Notes under the pieces: model-generated
Database searches by the model: none
Seen by the model: the letters and a program-made list of their open reading frames with translations, nothing else
What the model was told of the DNA's origin: nothing
Position numbers and translations under genes: made by a program
Shown: piece by piece, positions 44,300 to 53,583 of the stretch
Layout of the letters: each line of letters opens with the position of its first letter
How positions within the stretch are numbered: the first letter of the stretch is position 1
Assembly: GCF_006439355.1 (NCBI RefSeq)
Contig: NZ_VFTG01000003.1
Coordinates: forward strand, 124,001 to 188,000
Reading direction: 5' to 3'
DNA from: Mesorhizobium sp. B4-1-3
GTDB lineage: Bacteria > Pseudomonadota > Alphaproteobacteria > Rhizobiales > Rhizobiaceae
Length of the DNA: 64,000 nt

Positions 44300-44334
44300 A
44301 ACAAAAAGGCCGGGCAATGCCCGGCCTTTTTGTT
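44300..44334 (-). terminator. Strong bidirectional terminator after the porin gene
   Basis: A perfect 16-bp stem with a 3-base loop: AACAAAAAGGCCGGGC pairs with GCCCGGCCTTTTTGTT. It lies 15 bases beyond the stop of the FadL-like gene and ends in T-runs in both directions. Confidence 0.9.
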
Positions 44335-44348
44335 GAATTTTTAGAAAC

Positions 44349-45593
44349 TTAGAACTTGATCTTGAGGCCGCCAGAAATCGCCGTGACCAGATCGTTGCCG
44401 AAGTCATAGCTGGCATCGGTGCCGGCCTGGAAGCCGTCCGGGCCATTCACTATCCCTGAATGGCCACTGGTCATCACGCCGATTGCCCCAGCAAGGCGAA
44501 CCTCGATATTCGGCTGCGGCGTGTAGGCAACCCCGCCGCCAAGGGTCCAGGTGTCAGTCTGTGCCCCGTAGCCATGCGAAGTGCCACGATCCCAGGTGAG
44601 CTGGGTGGCGGCGCTCCACTGGTCATTGAATTTATGTCCAATACCACCTGACACGGTCCAACCGTCTCGGTACATCAGGTCAAGCGAGGTCACCTGTTGC
44701 GAGCCAGAAAGCGGACCACCAGTAAAACAGTCCGAAGTAGCAGTTCCGACATAGCAGATCGGAACGCTCTGCAAGACACTCCAGTTGACCCATTTGATCG
44801 AACCGAAGGCCAGCCAACCAGGCGCAATGCCCGATTGCAATTTCAACTCGACCGAGTCCGGCATGTGCTGCGTAGCACCGTAGATCGGATTAGCACCTCC
44901 AAGTATGGCCGGCAGCGTGAGCGTGCCGGAGATGTTGTCGAGCTTAACCTGTGAATTGTAGACCAAGCTCGCGCGGAGGGCGATCTCAGGGATTTCGTAG
45001 GCAACGCCCGCGCGCCAACCCCAGCCACTAGCCTCCAGGTCGACACGGCCCGTCAAGGCCGGGAGGAGATTAACCAGGCTCTCCTTGAAGCCCGAGATAT
45101 CCTGATAGAACACGCCACCGATAAAGCGGAGCTGACCCTTGCCGGCATCAAACTTATAGGAGCAGGTAGCGGCATAGTTATCGCTCTTGATATCGGTTTC
45201 TATGTTGGAAAATGCTCCGCTCCACGTGCTACCCGGCGCGGTATGTGCGCCCCAAGGCTGAGAATAGTCGAACATGCAGTCGACGCCTTGGACAACCTGG
45301 GCCTTGACGCCGATGCGCGGCACCCAATAAGGCTCCGCGCCATCGGCCGAGGTGCTGAAGCCGAGAGGACTGAGGTCGGCGCCTCCCGGACCACGCGCAT
45401 TCTTATACTTGCGATCCGGCATCACATAGGTCGCTTCGGCTTCCGTCGCGACCGGCGCAGGGTCGAAAAGCAGATCGATGTCGTAGCCGCCGCGCTCCAG
45501 GCCGCCGGCATGCGCGGGATGCAGCGCGGCGCCGATCAGGATGATCGAAAAGCAGCCTGCCCCCGCCAGAGCTTTGAGCCGCAAAATGTTCAT
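44349..45593 (-). CDS. FadL/OmpP1-family outer membrane protein
   Basis: 414 residues with a signal peptide (about 1-28, ending AHA) and a beta-barrel pattern of alternating hydrophobic strands. It ends in Phe, the usual outer-membrane assembly signal (GLKIKF). The family transports long-chain fatty acids or other hydrophobic compounds. GGGAGGGATTTCC precedes the ATG. Codon use seems slightly less GC-rich than its neighbours. It is flanked by a strong terminator and by a 361-base promoter region. Confidence 0.85.
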   Translation of the reverse strand: MNILRLKALAGAGCFSIILIGAALHPAHAGGLERGGYDIDLLFDPAPVATEAEATYVMPDRKYKNARGPGGADLSPLGFSTSADGAEPYWVPRIGVKAQVVQGVDCMFDYSQPWGAHTAPGSTWSGAFSNIETDIKSDNYAATCSYKFDAGKGQLRFIGGVFYQDISGFKESLVNLLPALTGRVDLEASGWGWRAGVAYEIPEIALRASLVYNSQVKLDNISGTLTLPAILGGANPIYGATQHMPDSVELKLQSGIAPGWLAFGSIKWVNWSVLQSVPICYVGTATSDCFTGGPLSGSQQVTSLDLMYRDGWTVSGGIGHKFNDQWSAATQLTWDRGTSHGYGAQTDTWTLGGGVAYTPQPNIEVRLAGAIGVMTSGHSGIVNGPDGFQAGTDASYDFGNDLVTAISGGLKIKF

Positions 45594-45954
45594 GGAAATC
45601 CCTCCCCGAAATACAAGTGGCTCAAGCTAGAACCAATTCGGGTTAACGACGCAACAACGTTTTCAAGAGCTGTACACGTACGTCTTGACAGCACGTATTT
45701 TTGCCATGGTGACTGGCGCCGCAATCGGCGCTGAAATCGCGCCGACAGGCGCCTAAGGTTTCATAAATCCGCGAAACCGACCCAAAACAGGGCAAAAACA
45801 GCCAATTTCACGGCTTTCGATCCCCATTGTTACATTATGGCAACAATGGGGCGCAAACTTTCCGTTTACGTCAAAATTAACGTAGCGGAACGCCCATTTT
45901 CGAGGCAGCTAACGTGCCGGAGAGCACCTCCGGAGCGATGCCGAATCTAGGCTA
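45594..45954. other. Intergenic region between porin and valS
   Basis: A 361-base gap without a credible ORF, comparatively AT-rich. It holds the porin promoter (read on the minus strand) and the 3' end of valS. A perfect 10-bp inverted repeat, CCCCATTGTT (45822-45831) with AACAATGGGG (45842-45851), encloses ACATTATGGC. TTTCCGTTTACGTCAAAATT at about 45859 resembles the half-site seen at 16384. TTGACA at about 45686 is a possible -35 on the plus strand. Confidence 0.5.
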
Positions 45955-48738
45955 TCAACCGGCGTCGCGGACCCTCGCCAAAGCCACCGAAAGTTTCTCC
46001 TGCGCCTCGCGATATTCGGCGAGTTTCTCGCGCTCGGCCTCGACCACCTCTTCCGGGGCGTTGGCAACGAACTTCTCGTTCGAGAGCTTCTTGTGCAGGC
46101 GCGCGATCTCCTCGGTCACCTTGGCCAGTTCCTTCTGCAGCCGCGCGGCCTCGGCCCGGAGGTCAATCAGGCTGCCGAGCGGCAGGCTTACCGTCGCCTC
46201 GTTGAGCACGATCTGGGCCGAGCCTTTCGGCGGCGCGTCGGCGAGCGCGATATCGCCGACGCGCGCCAGCCGCTTGATCGCCTGGGCGTGGCGCTCTAGC
46301 CGCTCCTGCGTCAGCGTGTTGGCGCCGATCACCATCAGCGGCGCGATCGCCGCCGGCGGCACGTTCATTTCCGAACGCACCGACCTGATGCCCGAGACGA
46401 GATCGACCAGCCAGTTGATGTCGGCGGCGGCCTCCTCGTCCTCGAAGTCGGGCGACGGCCAGGCGGCGTGGCAAAGCAGCGAGGAGCGCTGCTTGCCCTC
46501 GCCCGCGGTCTGCGCCCACAGCTCCTCGGTCATGAACGGCATCATCGGATGGAGCAGCTTGTAGATCTCGTCCAGCACGAAGGCGACGCAGGCCCGGCTC
46601 TCGGCCGTGGCAGCTTCGTCCGTGCCCATGAACACCGGCTTCAACAGTTCCAGGTACCAATCGCAGAACAGGTTCCAGACGAAGCGATAGGCAGCAGTCG
46701 CCGCCTCATTGAACCGGTAGCTGGTGATGCCTTCGGTGACCGCGCGCGCCGCCCGCGTCAGCTCCGTCAGGATCCAGCGATTAACCGGCAGTTTGGCGTC
46801 GTTCAGCCAGAAATCGTCGGCGCGCGCGACTTCGTTCATCTCGGCGAAGCGCGTCGCGTTCCACAGCTTGGTGCCGAAATTGCGGTAGCCGGCGATGCGC
46901 GCCGGATCGAGCTTCACGTCGCGCCCTTGAGCCGCCATCACGGTCAGCGTGAAACGCAGCGCGTCGGCGCCGTACTCGTCGATCAGGTCGAGCGGATCGA
47001 TGACGTTGCCTTTCGACTTCGACATCTTGGCGCCGTTCTTGTCGCGCACCAGCGCATGCACATAGACGGTGTGGAACGGCTCCTCGTCCATGAAGTGCAG
47101 GCCCATCATCATCATGCGGGCGACCCAGAAGAAGATGATGTCGAAGCCGGTCACCAGCACGTCGGTCTGGTAATAGGTCTTGAGCTCCGGCGTCTGGTCA
47201 GGCCAACCAAGCGTCGAGAAGGGCCACAACGCAGACGAGAACCAGGTGTCGAGCACGTCCTCGTCGCGGGTCAGTATCTCGCCGGGCTGGAAGTTCTCGA
47301 GCTTGTCCTCGACCCAGGCCTTCCACGGCCCTTCCAGCGCAAGGTAGTATTCGACCGCCGCGGCTAGCGCCTCTTCCTCTGTTTTCTCGACGAAGACATG
47401 CCCGTCCGGCCCGTACCAGGCCGGGATCTGGTGACCCCACCACAGCTGGCGCGAGATGCACCAGGGCTGGATGTTCTCCATCCAGTCGAAATAGGTCTTT
47501 TCCCAGTTCTTTGGCACGAAGTTGGTGCGCCCCTCGCGCACCGAGGCGATCGCCGGCTTGGCGAGCTCGGCGGCGTTGACATACCACTGGTCGGTCAGGA
47601 ACGGCTCGATCGGCACGCCGCCGCGGTCGCCATGCGGCACGGTGTGGCGATGCGGATCGACCTTCTCCAGAAAGCCGCCTGCTTCCATCAACTCGACGAT
47701 CTTCTTGCGGGCAGCGAAGCGATCGAGCCCGTCGAGCTCGTCCCAGACGGCCTGGCGCTCCGGCGTGACATCAAGGCCGGCGAGGAAGTCCTCATTGTCC
47801 TTCAGCTTGATGGCCGCTTCGACGGTCAGGATGTTGATCGCCGGTAATTTATGGCGCTTGCCGACCTCGAAGTCGTTGAAGTCGTGCGCCGGCGTGATCT
47901 TGACCGCGCCGGAGCCCTTCTCCGGATCGGAATATTCATCCGCGACAATGGGGATTTTGCGGCCCACGATCGGCAGCACGACGTTGCGGCCGACCAGGTC
48001 GGCGAAGCGCTCGTCATCCGGGTGCACAGCCACCGCCGTGTCGCCGAGCATCGTCTCGGGACGCGTCGTGGCGACCGTGATGAAGGTCTTCGGGTTCTCC
48101 GGGTCGAACGCCTCGCCTTCGATCGGATAGCGGAAGTGCCAGAGATTGCCGTTCACCTCGTGCTGCTCGACCTCAAGGTCGGAAATGGCTGTGAGCAGCT
48201 TCGGGTCCCAGTTCACAAGGCGCTTGTCCTTGTAGATGAGGCCTTCCTTGTAGAGCGTGACGAAGACCTCCAGCACGGCCTCGGACAGGCCCTCGTCCAT
48301 CGTAAAGCGTTCGCGCGACCAGTCGGCCGAGGCGCCGAGGCGCCTCAATTGGTTGAAGATCGCGCCGCCGGATTCGGCCTTCCACTCCCAGACTTTCTCG
48401 ATGAACTCTTCACGCGTCAGATCGCGGCGGTGAATCTGCTTTTCCATGAGCTGGCGCTCGACCACCATCTGCGTGGCGATGCCGGCGTGATCCATGCCGG
48501 GCTGCCAAAGCACATTCTTGCCGCGCATGCGCTCGAAGCGCACGAGAATGTCCTGCAGCGTGTTGTTGAGCGCATGGCCCATATGCAGCGAGCCGGTGAC
48601 GTTCGGCGGCGGAATGACGATGGTGAAGGCTTCCGCCCCTTCCTCCGCGCCGGCGCCCGCCCGGAAGGCGTCGGCCTCTTCCCAGATTTTGGCGATCTTC
48701 GGCTCGACGGTTTTCGCGTCGTAGGTCTTTTCAAGCAT
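45955..48738 (-). CDS. valS: Valyl-tRNA synthetase
   Basis: 927 residues, class I. HMGH (52-55), KMSKSKGNVIDP (about 568-579), and an editing domain between them. The C-terminal coiled-coil (ARLQKELAKVTEEIARLHKKL) binds tRNA. The ATG at 48738 is the family start. It has no recognisable Shine-Dalgarno. The six bases before it read TTCCTCC, which is unusual. popZ lies upstream on the same strand with a 205-base gap. Confidence 0.96.
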   Translation of the reverse strand: MLEKTYDAKTVEPKIAKIWEEADAFRAGAGAEEGAEAFTIVIPPPNVTGSLHMGHALNNTLQDILVRFERMRGKNVLWQPGMDHAGIATQMVVERQLMEKQIHRRDLTREEFIEKVWEWKAESGGAIFNQLRRLGASADWSRERFTMDEGLSEAVLEVFVTLYKEGLIYKDKRLVNWDPKLLTAISDLEVEQHEVNGNLWHFRYPIEGEAFDPENPKTFITVATTRPETMLGDTAVAVHPDDERFADLVGRNVVLPIVGRKIPIVADEYSDPEKGSGAVKITPAHDFNDFEVGKRHKLPAINILTVEAAIKLKDNEDFLAGLDVTPERQAVWDELDGLDRFAARKKIVELMEAGGFLEKVDPHRHTVPHGDRGGVPIEPFLTDQWYVNAAELAKPAIASVREGRTNFVPKNWEKTYFDWMENIQPWCISRQLWWGHQIPAWYGPDGHVFVEKTEEEALAAAVEYYLALEGPWKAWVEDKLENFQPGEILTRDEDVLDTWFSSALWPFSTLGWPDQTPELKTYYQTDVLVTGFDIIFFWVARMMMMGLHFMDEEPFHTVYVHALVRDKNGAKMSKSKGNVIDPLDLIDEYGADALRFTLTVMAAQGRDVKLDPARIAGYRNFGTKLWNATRFAEMNEVARADDFWLNDAKLPVNRWILTELTRAARAVTEGITSYRFNEAATAAYRFVWNLFCDWYLELLKPVFMGTDEAATAESRACVAFVLDEIYKLLHPMMPFMTEELWAQTAGEGKQRSSLLCHAAWPSPDFEDEEAAADINWLVDLVSGIRSVRSEMNVPPAAIAPLMVIGANTLTQERLERHAQAIKRLARVGDIALADAPPKGSAQIVLNEATVSLPLGSLIDLRAEAARLQKELAKVTEEIARLHKKLSNEKFVANAPEEVVEAEREKLAEYREAQEKLSVALARVRDAG

Positions 48739-48943
48739 GGAGGAAGTCCGAACTGTCGGGAACAAGCGTCCGGTGTAAATCGGAAGGTCTTGGCCGAGTC
48801 AACCGCGAGAACTGCGATCGCTCTCTGAGATAGGCCTGCCGCGGCCAGCGGCAATACCGGAACAACGGCACATGCACGCGGGTAGCCTCAAACGAAAGCG
48901 CCGCCCCAAGGGGCGACGCTTCAAGCCTGCGTGTTCCGGCGAC

Positions 48944-49789
48944 TTACTGCGCCCCGCGCGCCACGCGCTCGATCTCCTCGCGCACCAGTCTTTCGACCAG
49001 CGTCGGCAGATTGTTGTCGAGCCAATCCTGCAGCATTGGCCGCAGCATCTCCTCGGCCATCTCGTCGAAGCTCTTCTTGCCGCGGCTGGCAAAAGCGTCG
49101 GAAAGCTCGCCGAAGGCCGCGGCGACCTGCCGGCCCGTATGCTCGGAAACGATCGCGGGCCGGGCCGGCTGCGCCTCCGGTTCGGATCCGCGGGGGCCGC
49201 CGGTTTGCGCGGAAGCTTCCGCCGCCGGCCGAACCTCTTCCTTTTCGGCCTCGACCTTCTCGATCTCGACCCGCGGCGCGGCTTCCGGCGCCCGGGCGGT
49301 CGGCTTCGCGGTGACCGTGCTGCCGCCCGCCGCCGCGATTTCCCGCCGCCAATCGGTGACAATGGTCTCCGCGGTCTGCGGCGCGTTTGCCGCGACGGGC
49401 TTGCTGGCGGCCGGCGACACGCTCGGCTGAGCAGCGCTGCGGGCCCCGACCTCCGACAAGGTCGTCGGCGTGGGCGTCGCCCTGACCGGCTCATGGCGAG
49501 TCTCGGCACGCGCCGGCGCGGGATCGGTCGCGGCAAGCTGGGCTTGGATCTCCGCCAGAGTCACCGGCTTGCGGGCATCGGCGTGCAATTCGGAGCGAAA
49601 GGCGTCAACCTCGACATTCGGCGCGGCCGCGGGGGGCACGGCAATGGCGGCCGGCTCCAGGTCCTGGCGCAGTTCGCCGGCCTCGGCCGGCTGCTTGCGC
49701 CCGGTGTCGCTGTCTTCGATTATCCTCCGGATGGAAGCCAATATCTCTTCCATGGAAGGTTCGCGCTGCGCGCTGCTTGCCGTTGCCAT
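48944..49789 (-). CDS. popZ: PopZ-like polar organizing protein (DUF2497)
   Basis: 281 residues. The conserved N-terminal helix REPSMEEILASIRRIIEDSD and the C-terminal region (LRPMLQDWLDNNLPTLVERLVREEIERVAR, about 247-276) flank a disordered Pro/Ala/Glu-rich middle. This is the PopZ layout. PopZ condenses at the cell pole and anchors ParB. In polar-growing Rhizobiales it marks the growing pole. The ATG at 49789 has GGCGGATGTGACG upstream. Its place before valS and after tolC is common in the order. Confidence 0.88.
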   Translation of the reverse strand: MATASSAQREPSMEEILASIRRIIEDSDTGRKQPAEAGELRQDLEPAAIAVPPAAAPNVEVDAFRSELHADARKPVTLAEIQAQLAATDPAPARAETRHEPVRATPTPTTLSEVGARSAAQPSVSPAASKPVAANAPQTAETIVTDWRREIAAAGGSTVTAKPTARAPEAAPRVEIEKVEAEKEEVRPAAEASAQTGGPRGSEPEAQPARPAIVSEHTGRQVAAAFGELSDAFASRGKKSFDEMAEEMLRPMLQDWLDNNLPTLVERLVREEIERVARGAQ

Positions 49790-49951
49790 CGTCACATCCG
49801 CCGCCCTAGTGACTTGTCCAAAGAACCAGGCCTGTCCGAGAACTTGACCCGTTCAAGGATTCCGTTCCTGCCCGGACCGGAATTCGAATCAATGGAGACA
49901 GCGTAACCGACCGATCGTCATCCGAGAATCCCCAATCTGGGGACTCTTTGG

Positions 49952-49985
49952 ATTTCAACAGATTAGGGAATTTCAACAGATTAGG
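49952..49985. repeat. Short tandem repeat
   Basis: ATTTCAACAGATTAGG occurs at 49952-49967 and again at 49970-49985, an 18-base period. It sits in the intergenic region between tolC and popZ. Confidence 0.7.
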
Positions 49986-50015
49986 CGATGCGCGATCCGA
50001 CCGGCCGTCCACAAT

Positions 50016-50054
50016 GACAAACGCCGCGCATCCATGGGACGCGCGGCGTTTGTC
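50016..50054 (-). terminator. Stem-loop following tolC
   Basis: GACAAACGCCGCGC pairs perfectly with GCGCGGCGTTTGTC (14 bp, 11-base loop), 17 bases beyond the tolC stop. There is no clear T-run on the minus strand. The strong stem supports a transcript end. Confidence 0.65.
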
Positions 50055-50070
50055 GAAGCTTGGGTCGGAA

Positions 50071-51450
50071 TCAGCGCCCGTCAGGCGTGCGCAATCCGTA
50101 CCACTTGTCCTTGACGGCGTTGTAATGCTCTTCCGGCCTGTATTTGGTGACCGCCAGACCAAGGCGATCGACCGACAGCCGGCCCATCGCCGACAGGATG
50201 GCGTAACTCGCCACGACCACGTCGCGCTCGGAGCTTGCCTGGTTGATCTTGGCGGTGATGACCGCGTTCTGCGCGTTCAACACGTCCAGCGTCGTGCGCT
50301 GGCCGACATTGCGCTCCTCGATGACGCCGTTGAGCGCCAGTTGTGCGGCATCGATCACCTGCCTGTTGGCATCCACGCTTTCGCGCGCGGCGACATATTG
50401 CGTCCACGCCGAAACCACGGCCTGGCGTACCTGGTCGCGACTGACATCGACCTGGATGCGCGCCTCGCTGAGCGATTCCTTGTTTTGCCGCACCAGCGCC
50501 GAGGTCCGCCCGCCCGAATAGATCGGAATGGTCAGCGTTGCGCCGATATTGGCCGATGTCGAGGTGCCGTTGGTTCCGGTGAGATCGGGAGCGGAGTGAC
50601 TGTAATTGTCAGAAATGCCCGCGGAAGCCGTCACCTGCGGCAGCAGCGCCCCCTCCGAGGATTTCACCGAGAACGCCGCCGCGTCGACGAGATGCTGGGT
50701 GGCAAGGATGGCCGGATGCTCGGCGGAAGCGACGGCCAAGGCCGAATCGAGGTTGCCCGGCAACAGCTTGCCCAGCGGCGAGGCCGCCTTGAGCTTGCCC
50801 GGCTCGTCGCCGACGATCTGATGGTAGGTGGCGGCGCTAGCCAGCGCCGTCGCGCGGGCGGCGCTGAGCTGTGCCACGGCCGTGGCGCGCGAGGCGTCGG
50901 CCTGGGCGACGTCGGTGCGAGTGCCCTCGCCGACCTCGAAGCGCGAGCGGGCGGCGCGCGCCTGCTCGGTCAGGAACTGCAGGTTCTGTTCGGTCAGCGC
51001 CGCGATCTGCCGATCGCGAATCACATCCATATAGGCGCTTGCCGCGTTGAACAGGATGTTCTCTTCGGTGTTGCGCAGGCTTTCGACCGAAGCCTTCACC
51101 TGCGATTCGGCGGCGGCCACATTGTTCTTGGTCTGAAACCCGTCGAACAGCGTCTGGTTGATCTGCACGCCGAAACTGCCAGTCGTTATGTTCCGGGTGA
51201 TGCCTTGCCCGTGGGTACTGGTATAGTCGATGCTGCTCGAACCGGTGACGGTTGGACGCCAGCCCGACTTGGCGATGGCAACGCCCTCATCGGTGACGCG
51301 CACGCCGGCGCGGGCGGCGTTGAGCTGCGAATTGTACTGGTAGGCTTTGGCGAGGGCGCCGGTAATCGTCTCGGCGGAGGCGGCCAGCGGCGAAAGCGCC
51401 GTGGCCGAAACAAGGATAGCTACTAAAACTCTCTTGCGTAGAGGCGGCAC
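50071..51450 (-). CDS. tolC: TolC-family outer membrane efflux protein
   Basis: 459 residues. Signal peptide (about 1-26, ending AASA), then two duplicated TolC halves of barrel strands and long coiled helices (e.g. QVKASVESLRNTEENILFNAASAYMDV; RQAVVSAWTQYVAARESVDAN). It forms the outer membrane tunnel of type I secretion and RND efflux systems. The start is GTG at 51450 with GAGGGAAATAAC upstream. No ATG fits. Confidence 0.92.
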   Translation of the reverse strand: MPPLRKRVLVAILVSATALSPLAASAETITGALAKAYQYNSQLNAARAGVRVTDEGVAIAKSGWRPTVTGSSSIDYTSTHGQGITRNITTGSFGVQINQTLFDGFQTKNNVAAAESQVKASVESLRNTEENILFNAASAYMDVIRDRQIAALTEQNLQFLTEQARAARSRFEVGEGTRTDVAQADASRATAVAQLSAARATALASAATYHQIVGDEPGKLKAASPLGKLLPGNLDSALAVASAEHPAILATQHLVDAAAFSVKSSEGALLPQVTASAGISDNYSHSAPDLTGTNGTSTSANIGATLTIPIYSGGRTSALVRQNKESLSEARIQVDVSRDQVRQAVVSAWTQYVAARESVDANRQVIDAAQLALNGVIEERNVGQRTTLDVLNAQNAVITAKINQASSERDVVVASYAILSAMGRLSVDRLGLAVTKYRPEEHYNAVKDKWYGLRTPDGR

Positions 51451-51634
51451 GTTATTTCCCTCATTCGTTTTGCATGGGAACCACGCCGCGTCGGCCCACC
51501 CTTGCGGATCGGCCAGCGCCGCGTCGTTTATCGTTCCCCCGCTGATGGCCTCCCGAAACGCCCGGTTAACCGATCAGCAACGATTGTTAGGCGCAAGCGA
51601 TCATGACAACGCCTTCGCTGCAAGGCAAAAACGC

Positions 51635-52309
51635 TCAGAATTCAAACGCGTGAGCACGTTCGAAGCCCGGTAGTGGCTTAATTGCCGCATTAAAGGCCCG
51701 CCTTCCGGTTACAACCCCTCCTGTTTTGAAAAACAGCCGGGCCACGCCAGAGTTGCCTTGTCCTTCCACCGCAACCAGGCGTCCATCTTCCGCAAGCTGG
51801 TCAAGCAGCGCCTGGGGCACTTCCTCGACGCTGCCACCGACGAAGATGACGTTGTAGGGCGCTTTAGCGGCATGCCCCTGCGGCAGCGGCCCGGTGACCA
51901 TCGTGACATTCTGGCAGCCGAGGCTTGAAAGCGTGGATTTGGCGGCCTCCGACAGCGCGGGATCGCTTTCCAGCGCCACGACGGACCGCGCCAGCCTGGA
52001 CAGCAACGCGGCGGAATAGCCGGTGCCGCAACCGACATCGAGCACCGAATCGCTCGCGTCGATCTCGGCCAACTGCAAAAGCTTGGCGAGCGGCGACGGC
52101 TCCATCAGGTAGCGCGCGCCGCCGCCATTGGCGCCATCGGAAATGCGGATGTCTTCGTCGATATAGGCCAGATCCTGCTGTCCGGCGCCGACGAAGGCCT
52201 CGCGCGGAACGGTCAGCATGGCCTCGATAAGCGGCGCGCTGGTCACGTCGGTGGTGCGGATCTGGCCGTCGACCATCTTCACGCGGCGTTCGGAGAAATC
52301 GACGCTCAT
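51635..52309 (-). CDS. Pcm-like protein-L-isoaspartate methyltransferase family protein
   Basis: 224 residues. SAM motif I reads SVLDVGCGTGYSAA (88-101) and the preceding region QIRTTDVTSAPLIEAMLTVPREAFV matches the family, but the catalytic region corresponding to MLPIECGEAI is changed to IRISDGANGGGARYLMEPSPLAK. It may be a divergent paralogue with another substrate. It sits directly upstream of tolC, a conserved rhizobial arrangement, with a 184-base gap. Compare the canonical pcm at 25401. Confidence 0.82.
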   Translation of the reverse strand: MSVDFSERRVKMVDGQIRTTDVTSAPLIEAMLTVPREAFVGAGQQDLAYIDEDIRISDGANGGGARYLMEPSPLAKLLQLAEIDASDSVLDVGCGTGYSAALLSRLARSVVALESDPALSEAAKSTLSSLGCQNVTMVTGPLPQGHAAKAPYNVIFVGGSVEEVPQALLDQLAEDGRLVAVEGQGNSGVARLFFKTGGVVTGRRAFNAAIKPLPGFERAHAFEF

Positions 52310-52402
52310 GTTTCCAACAATCCGCTCCCTGCGCCAAGCACGCGGCTAAAACTTCGACTGGAACCCCGCTCCGGCGCGATTGCGCTGGAGCCCGCAAGCA
52401 TC

Positions 52403-52476
52403 TGGAGGCCTCGCCCGGAATCGAACCGGGGTGCAAGGATTTGCAGTCCTCTGCGTAACCACTCCGCCACGAGGCC
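52403..52476 (-). tRNA. tRNA-Cys (GCA)
   Basis: Read on the minus strand: acceptor GGCCTCG/CGAGGCC, discriminator T, encoded CCA. The anticodon arm GAGGA-CTGCAAA-TCCTT gives anticodon GCA (52442-52444 on the plus strand as TGC). T-arm GGTTCGATTCC. 74 bases with CCA. Confidence 0.97.
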
Positions 52477-52640
52477 TCGCAATGCTCCCGGCGTTCCGAG
52501 CGAACTCATTATGTTGGCGCTCAAAGGTCGTCAAGCGCTCGCGCGTCATTCCCGACGCTTTCGCATGGAGCGGCCAAAGTGGTGATTGCCAATCGGTTGT
52601 CGCGGCTCCGGCATCGCGGTGGCGCAACCGTCCCTGCCTC

Positions 52641-52901
52641 TCAGTCGGGCCGGCGCCGGCGCTCCCACCAGACGATGAAACGCCGCCGTTGGCGCCGGAT
52701 CATGGCGAATTCATAGGACAGAACCAGGAGACCGAGCGGAATCATCCAGAAGCCGAGAATCGGCAGAAAGCCCAGAAGTCCGCCAATAGTAAGCAGCATG
52801 CCGATGGCGATTCGCCAGCCGCGCGAGCGCGGCATGGTGAACTCGCGGCCGAAGACCGAAATCTTCCGTGCCGGGGCAATGTCATCGTCCGCTGCGGTCA
52901 T
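52641..52901 (-). CDS. Small two-helix membrane protein, PGPGW-like
   Basis: 86 residues. Two adjacent membrane segments (GWRIAIGMLLTIGGLLGFLP and LGFWMIPLGLLVLSYEF) are joined by a short turn and followed by an Arg-rich tail (RRQRRRFIVWWERRRRPD). The helical-hairpin plan resembles small PGPGW-type proteins of unknown function. The ATG at 52901 is preferred. The in-frame extension upstream appears non-coding. Confidence 0.6.
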   Translation of the reverse strand: MTAADDDIAPARKISVFGREFTMPRSRGWRIAIGMLLTIGGLLGFLPILGFWMIPLGLLVLSYEFAMIRRQRRRFIVWWERRRRPD

Positions 52902-53052
52902 CCGAACCAAATCCCGTCCTGCTGCCTTACCAAACCCAAGGCGATAACCGGCCGCTTGTTCGTGCCGGTGTGAAGCCCTTGATATGTGGGCACGCCGACC
53001 AATGGCACAAATAGCCGCATCAAAAAGTGCAGAAAAATTGCGAATTGCTTCT

Positions 53053-53081
53053 TTGCAAAGGCGAAAGGTGTTTGCTATAGG
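53053..53081 (+). promoter_or_regulatory. Likely promoter of tRNA-Asn
   Basis: -35 TTGCAA (53053-53058), 17-base spacer, -10 TATAGG (53076-53081), then 27 bases to the tRNA 5' end. It looks like a typical rhizobial housekeeping promoter. Confidence 0.5.
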
Positions 53082-53108
53082 CTGCGCCACTCACGTCAGA
53101 GCCTCCGT

Positions 53109-53183
53109 TCCCCGGTAGCTCAGTGGTAGAGCAACCGGCTGTTAACCGGTTGGTCGCTGGTTCGAATCCGGCCCGGGGAGCCA
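53109..53183 (+). tRNA. tRNA-Asn (GUU)
   Basis: Acceptor TCCCCGG pairs with CCGGGGA, discriminator G, encoded CCA (53181-53183). Anticodon arm ACCGG-CTGTTAA-CCGGT gives GTT at 53141-53143. T-arm CTGGTTCGAATCCGG is canonical. Confidence 0.97.
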
Positions 53184-53415
53184 AGTTTTCCAAAGCTATA
53201 GATTTTCACGAACAGCCGTCGCGATTTATTGGCAAGACCGGTCTTGGCTCACGACCGACAGATCCGAGCGTCCTCCGTTGTATGGCGAGAACCCTTGATC
53301 AGGCTGATAGGGTCGATCTCAGCCGGAGCGTTGCGAGCCTTGCTGGTCAGGCCCGGCGTGACTGACAGCCTTACCGGGCCGCCTGCCTTCAAGATGACGC
53401 CCCTGTCGTCGCCGG

Positions 53416-53583
53416 CTAGGCCTCGTCCTTTTCAATCCCAACGCTGTCCCCGTCTCCATGAACCTTGTTCCGGTCCCAGTCGTTGGTCTTGTCGGGGGAT
53501 TTGGCAGCAGCGTTTTGGGTTTCGCGTTGCTTGTCCTTGCGGGGCTTGGGACCGGGCAGATCGCGCGATGATTTAGGTTCCAT
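53416..53583 (-). CDS. Small hydrophilic hypothetical protein
   Basis: 55 residues, strongly charged (MEPKSSRDLPGPKPRKDKQR, then SPDKTNDWDRNKVHGDGDS). No membrane segment and no known family. It looks intrinsically disordered. AGGGATAGCTCA precedes the ATG at 53583. It lies in an otherwise poorly coding stretch, so its reality is moderate. Confidence 0.45.
   Translation of the reverse strand: MEPKSSRDLPGPKPRKDKQRETQNAAAKSPDKTNDWDRNKVHGDGDSVGIEKDEA

Noticed and set aside
42978-44336. Long plus-strand ORF opposite ilvD
   Set aside because: Antisense to a full-length ilvD with intact motifs; biased composition and no domain pattern.
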